Made by a program: the position numbers and the translations under genes. The notes under the pieces were generated by a model, which worked only from the letters and a program-made list of their open reading frames with translations, was not told where the DNA came from and searched no databases. Positions 43,035-51,350 of a stretch of 64,000 nucleotides of DNA are shown one piece after another. Within the stretch, counting starts at the first letter, position 1. Each line of letters opens with the position of its first letter. Origin of the DNA: an uncultured Bacteroidia bacterium (GTDB taxonomy: Bacteria > Bacteroidota > Bacteroidia > Bacteroidales > UBA932); NCBI GenBank assembly GCA_902768985.1, contig CACXNA010000005.1:106664-170663 (forward strand), written 5' to 3'.

Positions 43035-43827
43035 TTGCTTTTTGCATTTTGGCCTGCCGGACATTGATGATCACCAGCAGGATGAGGATAATCAGGAAAA
43101 TCAGCGTCATCAGCGCGCGCAGCTCGGGGGTCAGGCCGCCCTTGCGCGCATCCGCGTAAATGTAGGTGGAGAGCGTCTCCAGGCCGATTGTACCGCGGGT
43201 GAAGAAGGTCACCGCGAAGTCGTCCAGCGACATGGTGAACGCCAGGATGAAACCGGACACCATGCCGGGGCGCAGCTGCGGCACGAGCACCTTCCAGAGG
43301 GCCTGTGCGGGCGTGGCGCCGAGGTCGAGGGCGGCCTCGTAGACGTTCGGGTTCATCTGCCGGAGCTTCGGCATCACGCTCAGCACGACGTAAGGCGTTC
43401 CGAAGGAGATGTGCGCCAGGATCACGGTCAGGTAGCCCTGGCTGAAGTGCAGGAAGACGAAGAGCAGGAAGAGCGAGACACCCGTGATGACATCCGGATT
43501 GATCATCGGGATGTTGTTCAGGAAGGAAACCGCCTGTTTCTTGCGTCCCTGCAGATTGTGGATGCCGACGGCGGCGATGGTCCCGAGGATCATCGACACG
43601 GTGGCGGAGACGAATGCGATCAGCAGGGTGTTCTCCACGGCGGCGAGCAGCGAACCGCTCTCCTGCATCTCGCCGGAGAAGAGGTTGGCGTACAGCTGGG
43701 TGGAGAATCCGGTCCAGCTGCCCAGCACGCGGCTCTCCGTGAAGGAGAAGATGGCGATGAGGATCAGCGGCGCATACAGCAGCGCCAGCAGGAACCAGAT
43801 GTAGGCTTGTGCAAAGAACTTCTTCAT
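43027..43827 (-). CDS. potC: Spermidine/putrescine ABC transporter permease PotC
   Basis: 266 residues with six hydrophobic segments. The inner-membrane coupling motif of the binding-protein-dependent permeases appears as EAALDLGATPAQALWKVLVPQLRPGMVSG (EAA-x3-G). The start AYIWFLLALLYAPLILIAIFSF is typical of PotC. It follows potB by three bases. Confidence 0.92.
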   Translation of the reverse strand: MKKFFAQAYIWFLLALLYAPLILIAIFSFTESRVLGSWTGFSTQLYANLFSGEMQESGSLLAAVENTLLIAFVSATVSMILGTIAAVGIHNLQGRKKQAVSFLNNIPMINPDVITGVSLFLLFVFLHFSQGYLTVILAHISFGTPYVVLSVMPKLRQMNPNVYEAALDLGATPAQALWKVLVPQLRPGMVSGFILAFTMSLDDFAVTFFTRGTIGLETLSTYIYADARKGGLTPELRALMTLIFLIILILLVIINVRQAKMQKANE

Positions 43828-43830
43828 GGC

Positions 43831-44595
43831 CTAGATGAGCGCCTCCTCCGCGTTTTCGTTGTCATCGGAGAACACCGTCGTGATGCCGATGATGATGAGC
43901 ATAATGAAGGCCAGGGCCGCACCATAGTTCCACATGGAGGAGTTGATGTTCTCCTGGATGATGGTACCGAAGAGCTTGATCTTGTTGTTGGTCAGGAACT
44001 CCGAGATGGCGAAGGTGCTCACCGTCGGCATGAAGACCATCAGCACGCCGCTGGTCACGCCGGGCATGGAGAGCGGGACGGTGACCTTCCAGAAGACCTT
44101 CCACGGGGTGGCACCCAGGTCCTGGGCGGCTTCCAGATAGGATCTGTCGAGCTTCGCGAGCACGTTGTAGATCGGATAGATCATGAACGGCAGGTAGTCG
44201 TAGACCATACCGAAGAGCAGGGTCCCCTTGCCCAGCGGAATGCCGAGCATGTTGAAGATCTCGGCCGTGGCGAGGGTACGCATCAGGGCGTTGATCCACA
44301 TCGGCATGATGAAGAGGATGATGGTCACCGCGCTGCGGTTCAGGTCCTTGTTGGCCAGGATCCAGGCGGCCGGGTAACCGATCAGGATGCAGATCAGCGT
44401 GTTCTCGATCGCGACTTCGAGCGACACGGCGAAGGTGCCGAGCGCGTCGGAGTCGGTGAAGAAGCGCGTGATGTTGGCGAGCGTGAAGTGCCCGGTCCCG
44501 TCCTGGAAGGCGTACACCATCACCAGGAGGAGCGGCAACACCACGAAGATGGCCATGAAGACCACGTAGGGTATGCTCCAGTGGCTACGCTTCAT
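43831..44595 (-). CDS. potB: Spermidine/putrescine ABC transporter permease PotB
   Basis: 254 residues with six hydrophobic segments. The EAA loop is [25 protein letters not shown]. The N-terminal [24 protein letters not shown] matches PotB. Its start overlaps potA by eleven bases, showing translational coupling. Forms the membrane channel with PotC. Confidence 0.92.
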   Translation of the reverse strand: MKRSHWSIPYVVFMAIFVVLPLLLVMVYAFQDGTGHFTLANITRFFTDSDALGTFAVSLEVAIENTLICILIGYPAAWILANKDLNRSAVTIILFIMPMWINALMRTLATAEIFNMLGIPLGKGTLLFGMVYDYLPFMIYPIYNVLAKLDRSYLEAAQDLGATPWKVFWKVTVPLSMPGVTSGVLMVFMPTVSTFAISEFLTNNKIKLFGTIIQENINSSMWNYGAALAFIMLIIIGITTVFSDDNENAEEALI

Positions 44596-45979
44596 CTCGC
44601 TTGCTGATCTTGAGGTCCTTCGGGGCGAAGTTGATGCCTACGAGATCGCCCTTGTCCCAGATATCGTTCGTGTCGACCCAGATGTGGTCGCCGTCGTCGG
44701 TCAGGATGGTCAGGTGGTAGTGGTCACCCTTGTAGAGCAGGAAATGCACCTCGCCGGCGATCACGCCGTCCTCTTGGTGGTCCAGCAGGTCCACGTGCTC
44801 GAACTTGGTCTCCACGCGGACCTTGTCGCCCGCGGCGATGCCTTCCTGCGGGAGGCACTCGAACACGCCGCCGAGCATCTCGACGTGCGTCTCGTCCACC
44901 ATCTCGCCTTCGAAGACGTTGCGCGTGCGCTCCTTGTGCATGACCTGGATGTCATCCGGGTCGATGTAGAGCATGACTTCGCTCCCCACGGGATAGGGAT
45001 CGTAGTCCTGGATCATGAGTTCGTATCCGGTGTCGGTGTCCACCCACATTTCGTAGTGGACGCCCTTGAAGATGCAGGAATTGACCGTGGCCTTGAACTG
45101 GCACCTGGCGGGATCCGTGGTGAAGTAGATGTCCTCCGGACGCACCACCACATCGACGGGAACGTCCTCGCCGAAGCCTTCGTCCACGCAGTCGAACTCG
45201 TGCTTGATGAAGGCCACGCGGCGGTCGTGCATCATCCTGCCTTTCAGGATGTTGCTCTCGCCGATGAAGTCCGCGACGAAGCAGTTGACGGGCTCGTTGT
45301 AGATGTCGATCGGGGTGCCGATCTGCTGGATCTTGCCCTCGTTCATCACGACGATGGTGTCGGAGAGCGTCAGCGCCTCCTCCTGGTCGTGCGTGACATA
45401 GATAAAGGTGATGCCGAGCTTCTTGTGCATCTCCTTCAGCTCGATCTGCATGTCCTTGCGCATCTTGAGGTCGAGCGCGGCGAGGGGCTCGTCGAGCAGC
45501 AGGATCTTCGGCTGGTTGACGAGGGCGCGGGCGATGGCCACACGCTGCTGCTGGCCGCCGGACAGGGACTCGACGTCGCGGTCCTCGTAGTCCGACATGC
45601 TCACGAGCTTGAGCACGCGCTTGACGCGCTTCTCAATCTCGTCCTCGGGCACCTTCTGGAGCTTGAGGCCGAAGGCGATGTTCTCGTAGACGTCCAGGTG
45701 CGGGAAGAGCGCATAGCGCTGGAACACCGTGTTGAACGGACGCTTATAAGGAGGTATGCCGGAGATGTCCTGGCCGTCGAGGAGAATCTCCCCCTCGTCC
45801 GGCGCCAGGAAGCCGGAGATCAGGCGCAGGGTCGTGGTCTTGCCGCAGCCCGAAGGGCCCAGCAGGGTCACGAATTCGCCCTTGCGGATGTACAGGCTGA
45901 TGTCGTCGAGGACGACTTTATCCCCAAACCTCTTGCTGACGTGCTTGAGGTCGATGATGTGTTCTTCGGTGGCTGCCAT
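44585..45979 (-). CDS. potA: Spermidine/putrescine ABC transporter ATPase PotA
   Basis: 464 residues. The ABC domain has Walker [11 protein letters not shown] (41-50), signature [10 protein letters not shown] (139-148) and Walker [13 protein letters not shown] (159-170). The C-terminal regulatory part is longer than the E. coli protein (378 in total), with about 220 residues after residue 240 that contain TOBE-like strands ([29 protein letters not shown]) and an extra acidic segment. It powers the PotBC permease. Starts five bases after the porin-like gene. Confidence 0.93.
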   Translation of the reverse strand: MAATEEHIIDLKHVSKRFGDKVVLDDISLYIRKGEFVTLLGPSGCGKTTTLRLISGFLAPDEGEILLDGQDISGIPPYKRPFNTVFQRYALFPHLDVYENIAFGLKLQKVPEDEIEKRVKRVLKLVSMSDYEDRDVESLSGGQQQRVAIARALVNQPKILLLDEPLAALDLKMRKDMQIELKEMHKKLGITFIYVTHDQEEALTLSDTIVVMNEGKIQQIGTPIDIYNEPVNCFVADFIGESNILKGRMMHDRRVAFIKHEFDCVDEGFGEDVPVDVVVRPEDIYFTTDPARCQFKATVNSCIFKGVHYEMWVDTDTGYELMIQDYDPYPVGSEVMLYIDPDDIQVMHKERTRNVFEGEMVDETHVEMLGGVFECLPQEGIAAGDKVRVETKFEHVDLLDHQEDGVIAGEVHFLLYKGDHYHLTILTDDGDHIWVDTNDIWDKGDLVGINFAPKDLKISKRDEA

Positions 45980-45983
45980 TCCC

Positions 45984-47030
45984 CTACCAGAGCTTGAAGG
46001 TCAGGTTGTAGCGGGCGCCCACCAGGAGCTCAAAAGCGCCGTAACAGCTATCATATACCGCGCAGGCGTGTAAGCGGAGCGCGTCGGAATCCTTCAGCGG
46101 GAAGAACTCGGCGATGGCGCCGGCGTTCCACCAGGGGTTGACATCGAAGTACTCATCGAGGGTGCTTTTGCAGAAATTGCCCTGGAGGGCGACATTCCAG
46201 CGCTCGGAGGGCGCGAAGTTGACTTTCCCGTGGATGGAATGACCGGCCATGGTATGATCTTTCATAAAGCCGGCGCAATTGCTCCAGTCCAGTTCGATGG
46301 TCCACTGGTCCAGCAGGAACTGGTTGCCCAGGGAGACGAGCCAGTCGCAGGCGCGCGGGGCGCCGGTGGTGGCGCCGTTACGCGTGAGGGCGGTGACGCT
46401 CCAGGTCGGCGCGAACCAGCCGTATTCGCCGGTCCACTGCGCGGACCAGGTCCACAGGCCGCTGCTGAAGGGGCGCTCGCCGAAGGGCGAAGTCGTCATC
46501 TGCAGGGCGAAGGTGGACAGCTCGGACGGCGTGGTCCAGGCCACCTTGCCGCCCCACTGATAGCAGGACAGGCTTTCCCAAAGCGACGAGTTGAGATTGG
46601 GATAGTAAACGTCCCAGTCCCAGTCGTCGTACTCGTGGCCGCCGGTGGCCATGCACTGCTTGCCGAGCGTAAAGGTCCAGCCGCCGAACATCAGGTCGAC
46701 ATAGGCCATGTCAATGAAGTTGGTGGCGGCGGTACTGCCGATTCCGCGGAACATCTCCCACGGATCAGCATCCTGACCCAGGAAAGAATATCCGTTGAAC
46801 CAATGGTTCACGAGCGTCCAGGAAAAATGCTCCGAAGCGGAGCCGGTAAAATGGGTGTAAATCGAAGAATTGCCGAGGGTGAATTCCGTCGCGTCCTTGT
46901 AGAAAAAGGGGTTCAGGTCCAGTCGGGCAATAACAGAGACCTCGGCGTAATTACCGAGATCGTCAGCCTCTTGCGAGTGCGCAAGCAAGCCGAGCAGCAG
47001 CGCTGCGATCGATAAAAGGTATTTCTTCAT
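45984..47030 (-). CDS. Porin-like outer-membrane protein leading the pot operon
   Basis: 348 residues with a signal peptide ending near LLAHSQ. The rest is rich in Trp, Tyr and Phe with alternating strands ([53 protein letters not shown]) and closes [10 protein letters not shown]. This suggests an outer-membrane barrel with an aromatic lining. No named family is recognised. It is the first gene of the minus-strand unit that continues into potA, so a role in passage of polyamines through the outer membrane is an attractive but unproven guess. Confidence 0.6.
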   Translation of the reverse strand: MKKYLLSIAALLLGLLAHSQEADDLGNYAEVSVIARLDLNPFFYKDATEFTLGNSSIYTHFTGSASEHFSWTLVNHWFNGYSFLGQDADPWEMFRGIGSTAATNFIDMAYVDLMFGGWTFTLGKQCMATGGHEYDDWDWDVYYPNLNSSLWESLSCYQWGGKVAWTTPSELSTFALQMTTSPFGERPFSSGLWTWSAQWTGEYGWFAPTWSVTALTRNGATTGAPRACDWLVSLGNQFLLDQWTIELDWSNCAGFMKDHTMAGHSIHGKVNFAPSERWNVALQGNFCKSTLDEYFDVNPWWNAGAIAEFFPLKDSDALRLHACAVYDSCYGAFELLVGARYNLTFKLW

Positions 47031-47067
47031 TTCCTACCATAAAATTGGGGTTGGTGAAACTTCGGCG

Positions 47068-47096
47068 CAAAGGTATAAAAATTTTCAGTATTTTTG
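47068..47096. promoter_or_regulatory. Divergent -7 boxes for the pot operon and the aminotransferase gene
   Basis: CAAAGGTA (47068-47075) reads TACCTTTG toward the porin-like gene on the minus strand. TATTTTTG (47089-47096) points toward the aminotransferase gene at 47124. Confidence 0.5.
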
Positions 47097-47123
47097 TGTT
47101 TTGGCTATTGAATTCATCATTTC

Positions 47124-48305
47124 ATGTACAATTTCGACGAAGTTATCAACCGGCGCGGCACGCGCTGCATCAAATACGACACGCTTCAGGAGCACTACGG
47201 ACGCACTGATCTTCTCTCTATGTGGGTGGCGGACATGGACTTCCGCACCCCGGATTTCATTCTCGACGCGCTGCGGCGCCGCCTGGACCATCCGGTCCTG
47301 GGCTACCCCTCCACGGGCGAAGATTATTTCGAGATCGTCTCGAAATGGGTCGAGGACCTGCATGGCTGGAAGGTGCCCGCGAAGGACTTCCGCTACGTGC
47401 CGGGCATCGTCAAGGGCTTCGGCTTTGCCGAGCGCTGCTTCCTGCAGCCCGGCGACAAGGTGATCATCCAGAAGCCGGTCTACCATCCTTTCCGCATCGT
47501 GGCGGAGGAGAGCGGCTTCGAGGTGGTGAACAATCCCCTGCGGCCCGTTTATGATGAAGATGGCTTCCTGCTGACCTACGAAATGGATCTGGAGGACCTC
47601 GAGCGCAAGATCGACGAGCGGACGAAGATGCTCATCCTGTGCAACCCCCACAACCCCGGCGGGGTGTGCTTCCCGGCCGAGGTGCTGCGCCGCCTCGCGG
47701 ACCTCTGCGACCGGCATGGCATCATCGTCGTCTCCGACGAGATCCACTGCGAGATGGTGCTCGGCGGCCGCCGGCATGTCCCCTTCGCCTCCGTGAGCGA
47801 GGCGGCCGCGCGCTGCGCCATCACCTTCATGGCCCCGTCCAAGACCTTCAATATCGCGGGCGTGGTGAGCTCGTACGTGATCATCCAGAACCCGGCGCTC
47901 GCCGGGAAATTCTTCAAGTATATCGAGTCCAACGAGACGGACTACCCGCCCATTTTCTCGGCTGAAGCCACCCGCGCCGCCTACACGGAAGCGGGAAAGG
48001 AGTGGCGCGCGGAAATGCTTGACTACGTGCAGGGTAACATCGATTATGTAGACCAATGGTTGCGCACGAATCTCCCGCAGATTCGCGCCGTGCGGCCACA
48101 GGCGTCGTTCCTGGTCTGGCTGGACTGCCGCAAGCTGGGACTTTCCCAGCACGAGCTGGTGGATTTCTTCATCAACAAGGCGCATCTGGCGCTCAACGAC
48201 GGCTCGGTCTTCGGCCCGGAAGGCGTGGGCTTCATGCGCCTGAACGTCGGCTGCCCCCGCTCCCTGCTCCGCGAGGCGCTCGAATCCCTCGCCGCCGCTT
48301 TCTAA
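47124..48305 (+). CDS. MalY/PatB-type aminotransferase (probable C-S lyase)
   Basis: 393 residues, fold-type I PLP enzyme. The start YNFDEVINRRGTRCIKYD and SMWVADMDFRTPDFI are characteristic of the MalY/PatB group, which cleaves cystathionine or cysteine conjugates to a thiol, pyruvate and ammonia. CNPHNPGGVCF, VSDEIHCEMVLGG and the PLP-lysine region MAPSKTFNIAG follow. It could act as cystathionine beta-lyase in methionine synthesis; no partner methionine genes are near. A 12-bp perfect hairpin follows the stop. Confidence 0.88.
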   Translation: MYNFDEVINRRGTRCIKYDTLQEHYGRTDLLSMWVADMDFRTPDFILDALRRRLDHPVLGYPSTGEDYFEIVSKWVEDLHGWKVPAKDFRYVPGIVKGFGFAERCFLQPGDKVIIQKPVYHPFRIVAEESGFEVVNNPLRPVYDEDGFLLTYEMDLEDLERKIDERTKMLILCNPHNPGGVCFPAEVLRRLADLCDRHGIIVVSDEIHCEMVLGGRRHVPFASVSEAAARCAITFMAPSKTFNIAGVVSSYVIIQNPALAGKFFKYIESNETDYPPIFSAEATRAAYTEAGKEWRAEMLDYVQGNIDYVDQWLRTNLPQIRAVRPQASFLVWLDCRKLGLSQHELVDFFINKAHLALNDGSVFGPEGVGFMRLNVGCPRSLLREALESLAAAF

Positions 48306-48326
48306 TTCGTCTCCCGCTTTCTATTT

Positions 48327-48365
48327 GTTACCGGACGCAGGATCCCCTTCCCAGCGTCCGGTAAC
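48327..48365 (+). terminator. Hairpin after the aminotransferase gene
   Basis: A perfect 12-bp stem, GTTACCGGACGC (48327-48338) with GCGTCCGGTAAC (48354-48365), follows 22 bp after the stop codon. No strong T-run follows, so termination is likely but not certain. Confidence 0.6.
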
Positions 48366-48395
48366 TGATTTATGGGCTTTGCGTGTGGACAATCA

Positions 48396-48426
48396 TTTGA
48401 TATTTAAAAAATTTTATTTATCTTTG
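48396..48426 (+). promoter_or_regulatory. Promoter of the arginine operon
   Basis: TTTG (48396-48399), 19 bases, then TATCTTTG (48419-48426): a perfect match to the Bacteroidota -33/-7 consensus. Transcription should start near 48433, one base before the leader-peptide ATG. Confidence 0.7.
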
Positions 48427-48433
48427 CTGCGTT

Positions 48434-48478
48434 ATGTGTTTTGTGTATTACCAAAGCTCCAGACGAGACCGACGATAG
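48434..48478 (+). CDS. Arginine leader peptide (attenuator), 14 codons
   Basis: A short frame encodes MCFVYYQSSRRDRR and then TAG. Four of the last five sense codons are arginine (AGA CGA GAC CGA CGA). AGA and CGA are otherwise rare beside the CGC used in the genes here, which would sharpen stalling. It lies directly after a consensus promoter and 124 bases before the first gene of an arginine operon, the position of classic amino-acid leader peptides. A GGAGG/CCTCC hairpin begins at its stop codon. No Shine-Dalgarno is visible; translation would begin at the mRNA 5' end. Confidence 0.65.
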   Translation: MCFVYYQSSRRDRR

Positions 48479-48602
48479 GAGGCGTAGAACCCTCCCACAT
48501 CCTCGGAAATTCAACATGCAAACCCCCAATATGAATTTTCGCCCAATAATTGCAATTGACAATCTCGGTTTGTCTTGCCATTAGGGGCCCTATTGTATAG
48601 AA
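48479..48602 (+). promoter_or_regulatory. Arginine operon leader RNA with possible alternative hairpins
   Basis: Between the leader peptide and the first gene lie a small hairpin overlapping the leader stop (GGAGG 48478-48482 with CCTCC 48491-48495), a second pair (GAAATTCA 48506-48513 with TGAATTTTC 48532-48540, one bulge), and GACAA (48558-48562) with TTGTC (48570-48574). A classical terminator with a long U-run is not obvious, so attenuation could be Rho-dependent or act on translation. Confidence 0.45.
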
Positions 48603-49163
48603 ATGAACATCAATGTCATGGTGGCTGACGAAAGCCACACTCGATTTGCGGAAGAAATCTGTCAGGAGATCTACATCTCCTCCCTGGAGCGCAAGACCGG
48701 TATCGCCAAGCGTACGCCGGAGTACATCAATGAGAAAATCCGGGCTGGAAAAGCCGTGATCGCCGTCTCCGACGAGGGCGAGTTCGCCGGCTTCTCCTAC
48801 ATTGAGTCCTGGGGCGGCAAGAGCTTTGTCGCCAACTCCGGTCTGATCGTTGCCCACAAGTTCCGTGGCATGGGCATCGCCAAGCGGATCAAGGAGCAGA
48901 CCTTCATCCTGTCCCGGAAGCTCTTCCCCAACGCCAAGATCTTCTCCATCACCACCGGCGCGGCCGTGATGAAGATGAACTACGAGTTCGGCTTCCGCCC
49001 GGTCCCCTACACCGAACTCACGGACGATCCGGAGTTCTGGAAGGGCTGCGAGGGCTGCCGCCATTTCGACATCCTGGAGAGCCATGACTACAAGATGTGC
49101 ATCTGTACGGGCCTGCTCTACGACCCGCAGGAGCACCTGGAAATCCACCATCCGGGCGAATAA
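48603..49163 (+). CDS. GNAT acyltransferase, candidate N-acyl-glutamate synthase
   Basis: 186 residues, single GNAT domain. FAGFSYIESWGGKSFVANSGLIV leads to the acyl-CoA loop HKFRGMGIAKRI (R-x2-G-x-G/A) and later SITTGAAVMKMNYEFGFRPV. The C-terminal part has a cluster of cysteines (GCEGC, MCICT). It is first in an operon that contains the other arginine genes but no ArgA or ArgJ. It is therefore the natural candidate for the first step, acylation of glutamate with acetyl- or succinyl-CoA. The assignment comes from context, not from the domain. Confidence 0.65.
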   Translation: MNINVMVADESHTRFAEEICQEIYISSLERKTGIAKRTPEYINEKIRAGKAVIAVSDEGEFAGFSYIESWGGKSFVANSGLIVAHKFRGMGIAKRIKEQTFILSRKLFPNAKIFSITTGAAVMKMNYEFGFRPVPYTELTDDPEFWKGCEGCRHFDILESHDYKMCICTGLLYDPQEHLEIHHPGE

Positions 49164-49192
49164 TTCCAAACAGAACAAAAAAAGAAACAGAT

Positions 49193-50407
49193 ATGGAAAA
49201 GAAAAAGAAAGTCGTCGTCGCCTTCAGCGGAGGTCTGGACACCTCCTACACGGTGATGTACCTGGCCAAAGAGAAAGGCTACGAGGTGCACGCCGCCTGC
49301 GCCAACACCGGCGGATTCAGCGCCGAGCAGCTGAAGACCAACGAGGAGAACGCCTACAAGCTGGGCGCCACCAAGTACGTGACCCTCGACGTCACACAGG
49401 AATACTACGCCAAGAGCCTCAAATACATGGTCTACGGTAACGTGCTCCGCAACGGCACCTACCCCATCTCCGTGTCCTCCGAGCGTATCTTCCAGGGCAT
49501 GGCCATCGCCCGCTACGCCAATGAGATCGGCGCGGACGCCATCGCCCACGGCTCCACCGGCGCCGGCAACGACCAGGTCCGCTTCGACATGACCTTCCTG
49601 GTGATGTGCCCGAACATGGAGATCATCACCCTCACCCGCGACGGCAACCTCTCCCGCAAGGAGGAGGTCGATTACCTGAACGCACACGGCTTCAACGCCG
49701 ATTTCACCAAGCTCAAATACTCCTACAACGTGGGTATCTGGGGCACGTCCATCTGCGGCGGCGAGATCCTCGATTCGAAGCAGGGCCTGCCCGAGAGCGC
49801 CTACCTCAAGCAGGTCAGCAAGAGCGGCTCCGAGATCCTGAGCCTCGGCTTCGAGAAAGGTGAGCTGAAGAGTGTGAACGGCAAGGAATACAGCGACAAG
49901 ATCGCCGCCATCCAGGCGGTCGAAGCCATCGGCGCCCCGTACGGCATCGGCCGCGACATGCACGTCGGCGACACCATTATCGGCATCAAGGGCCGCGTGG
50001 GCTTCGAAGCCGCCGCCCCGATGCTGATCATCGGCGCACACAAGTTCCTGGAGAAATTCACCCTCTCCAAGTGGCAGCAGTATTGGAAGGACCAGGTGGC
50101 CAACTGGTACGGCATGTTCCTGCACGAGAGCCAGTACCTCGAGCCCGTGATGCGTGACATCGAGGCCATGCTCGAGAGCAGCCAGCGCAACGTCAACGGC
50201 ACCGTGACCCTCGAGCTGCGCCCCTACGGCTTCTCCACGGTGGGCGTGGATTCCCCCGACGACCTCGTCAAGAGCAAGCTCGGCGAGTACGGCGAGACCC
50301 AGAAGGGTTGGACGGCCGAAGAGGCCAAGGGCTTCATCAAGGTCACGTCCACGCCGCTGCGCGTCTACTACGGCAACCACAAGGACGAATTCAAGGGCGA
50401 TGATTAA
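49193..50407 (+). CDS. argG: Argininosuccinate synthase
   Basis: 404 residues from the ATG at 49193; an in-frame upstream start lies inside the GNAT gene and does not fit. It joins citrulline and aspartate with ATP. The PP-loop is VVAFSGGLDTSYT (residues 8-20). AHGSTGAGNDQVRFD follows near 120, and the tail KVTSTPLRVYYGNHKDEFKGDD is of the variant ArgG seen in Bacteroidota. It overlaps argC by eight bases. Confidence 0.92.
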   Translation: MEKKKKVVVAFSGGLDTSYTVMYLAKEKGYEVHAACANTGGFSAEQLKTNEENAYKLGATKYVTLDVTQEYYAKSLKYMVYGNVLRNGTYPISVSSERIFQGMAIARYANEIGADAIAHGSTGAGNDQVRFDMTFLVMCPNMEIITLTRDGNLSRKEEVDYLNAHGFNADFTKLKYSYNVGIWGTSICGGEILDSKQGLPESAYLKQVSKSGSEILSLGFEKGELKSVNGKEYSDKIAAIQAVEAIGAPYGIGRDMHVGDTIIGIKGRVGFEAAAPMLIIGAHKFLEKFTLSKWQQYWKDQVANWYGMFLHESQYLEPVMRDIEAMLESSQRNVNGTVTLELRPYGFSTVGVDSPDDLVKSKLGEYGETQKGWTAEEAKGFIKVTSTPLRVYYGNHKDEFKGDD

Positions 50408-51344
50408 GGTCGGCATTATCGGCGGCGCCGGCTACACGGCGGGCGAACTCCTCCGCATCCTGGTGAACCACCCGGAGGTGGAGATTGTCTTCGTGCACTC
50501 GACCAGCAACGCCGGCAATCACCTCTACGACGTGCACGGCGGCCTGTTCGGCGACACGGAGCTGACGTTCAGCGACAGCTACGACCTGGAGGCCGTGGAT
50601 GTGCTCTTCCTCTGCTCCGCCCACGGCAAGAGCCGCGAGTTCTGGGAGCAGAACGCCTGCCCGGAGGGCCTCAAAGTCGTGGACCTGGCGCAGGACTACC
50701 GCGACGAGTCCGAGGGCTACGTCTATGGCCTGCCGGAGTGGCAGCGCGACAAGATCCGCACTGCGCGCAAGATCGCCAACCCGGGTTGCTTCGCCACCGC
50801 CATCCAGCTGGCCCTGTTGCCGCTGGCGCATGCCGGCCTGCTGCAGAGCACCGTCCACGTGACGGCCATCACCGGCTCCACGGGCGCGGGCGTCAAGCCC
50901 GCCGCCACCACGCATTTCAGCTGGCGGACGGACAACCTCTCGACCTACAAGGTCTTCGAGCACCAGCACCTCAAGGAGATCTGCCGCAACCTCGGCTTCA
51001 ACGACATCCAGTTCGTCCCCATGCGGGGCGACTTCGCCCGCGGCATCTTCGCCTCCGTCACGGTGGACACGCCGCTGAGCGGCGAAGAAGCGCTCGCGCT
51101 CTATCAGAAATACTACGCCGACGCGGCGTTTACCTTCGTCTCCGACCGTCCGGTGGACCTCAAGCAGGTGGTTAACACCAACAAGGCCATCGTGGCCCCG
51201 GAGGTGCACGACGGCACGCTGGTCGTCTCGTCCGTGATCGACAACCTGCTCAAGGGTGCGTCCGGCCAGGCGGTCCAGAACATGAATTTGATTTTTGGCA
51301 TTCCCGAGACCACGGGCCTCAAGCTGAAGGCATCAGCATTTTAG
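50400..51344 (+). CDS. argC: N-acetyl(succinyl)-gamma-glutamyl-phosphate reductase
   Basis: 314 residues. It reduces the acylglutamyl phosphate to the semialdehyde using NADPH. The Rossmann start IGGAGYTAGELLRIL is at residues 7-21. KIANPGCFATAIQLALLPL near 123 holds the catalytic cysteine in N-P-G-C-F. ITGSTGAGVKPAATTHFSWR follows, and VPMRGDFARGIFASVTV completes the family pattern. Confidence 0.95.
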   Translation: MIKVGIIGGAGYTAGELLRILVNHPEVEIVFVHSTSNAGNHLYDVHGGLFGDTELTFSDSYDLEAVDVLFLCSAHGKSREFWEQNACPEGLKVVDLAQDYRDESEGYVYGLPEWQRDKIRTARKIANPGCFATAIQLALLPLAHAGLLQSTVHVTAITGSTGAGVKPAATTHFSWRTDNLSTYKVFEHQHLKEICRNLGFNDIQFVPMRGDFARGIFASVTVDTPLSGEEALALYQKYYADAAFTFVSDRPVDLKQVVNTNKAIVAPEVHDGTLVVSSVIDNLLKGASGQAVQNMNLIFGIPETTGLKLKASAF

Positions 51345-51350
51345 GATGAT

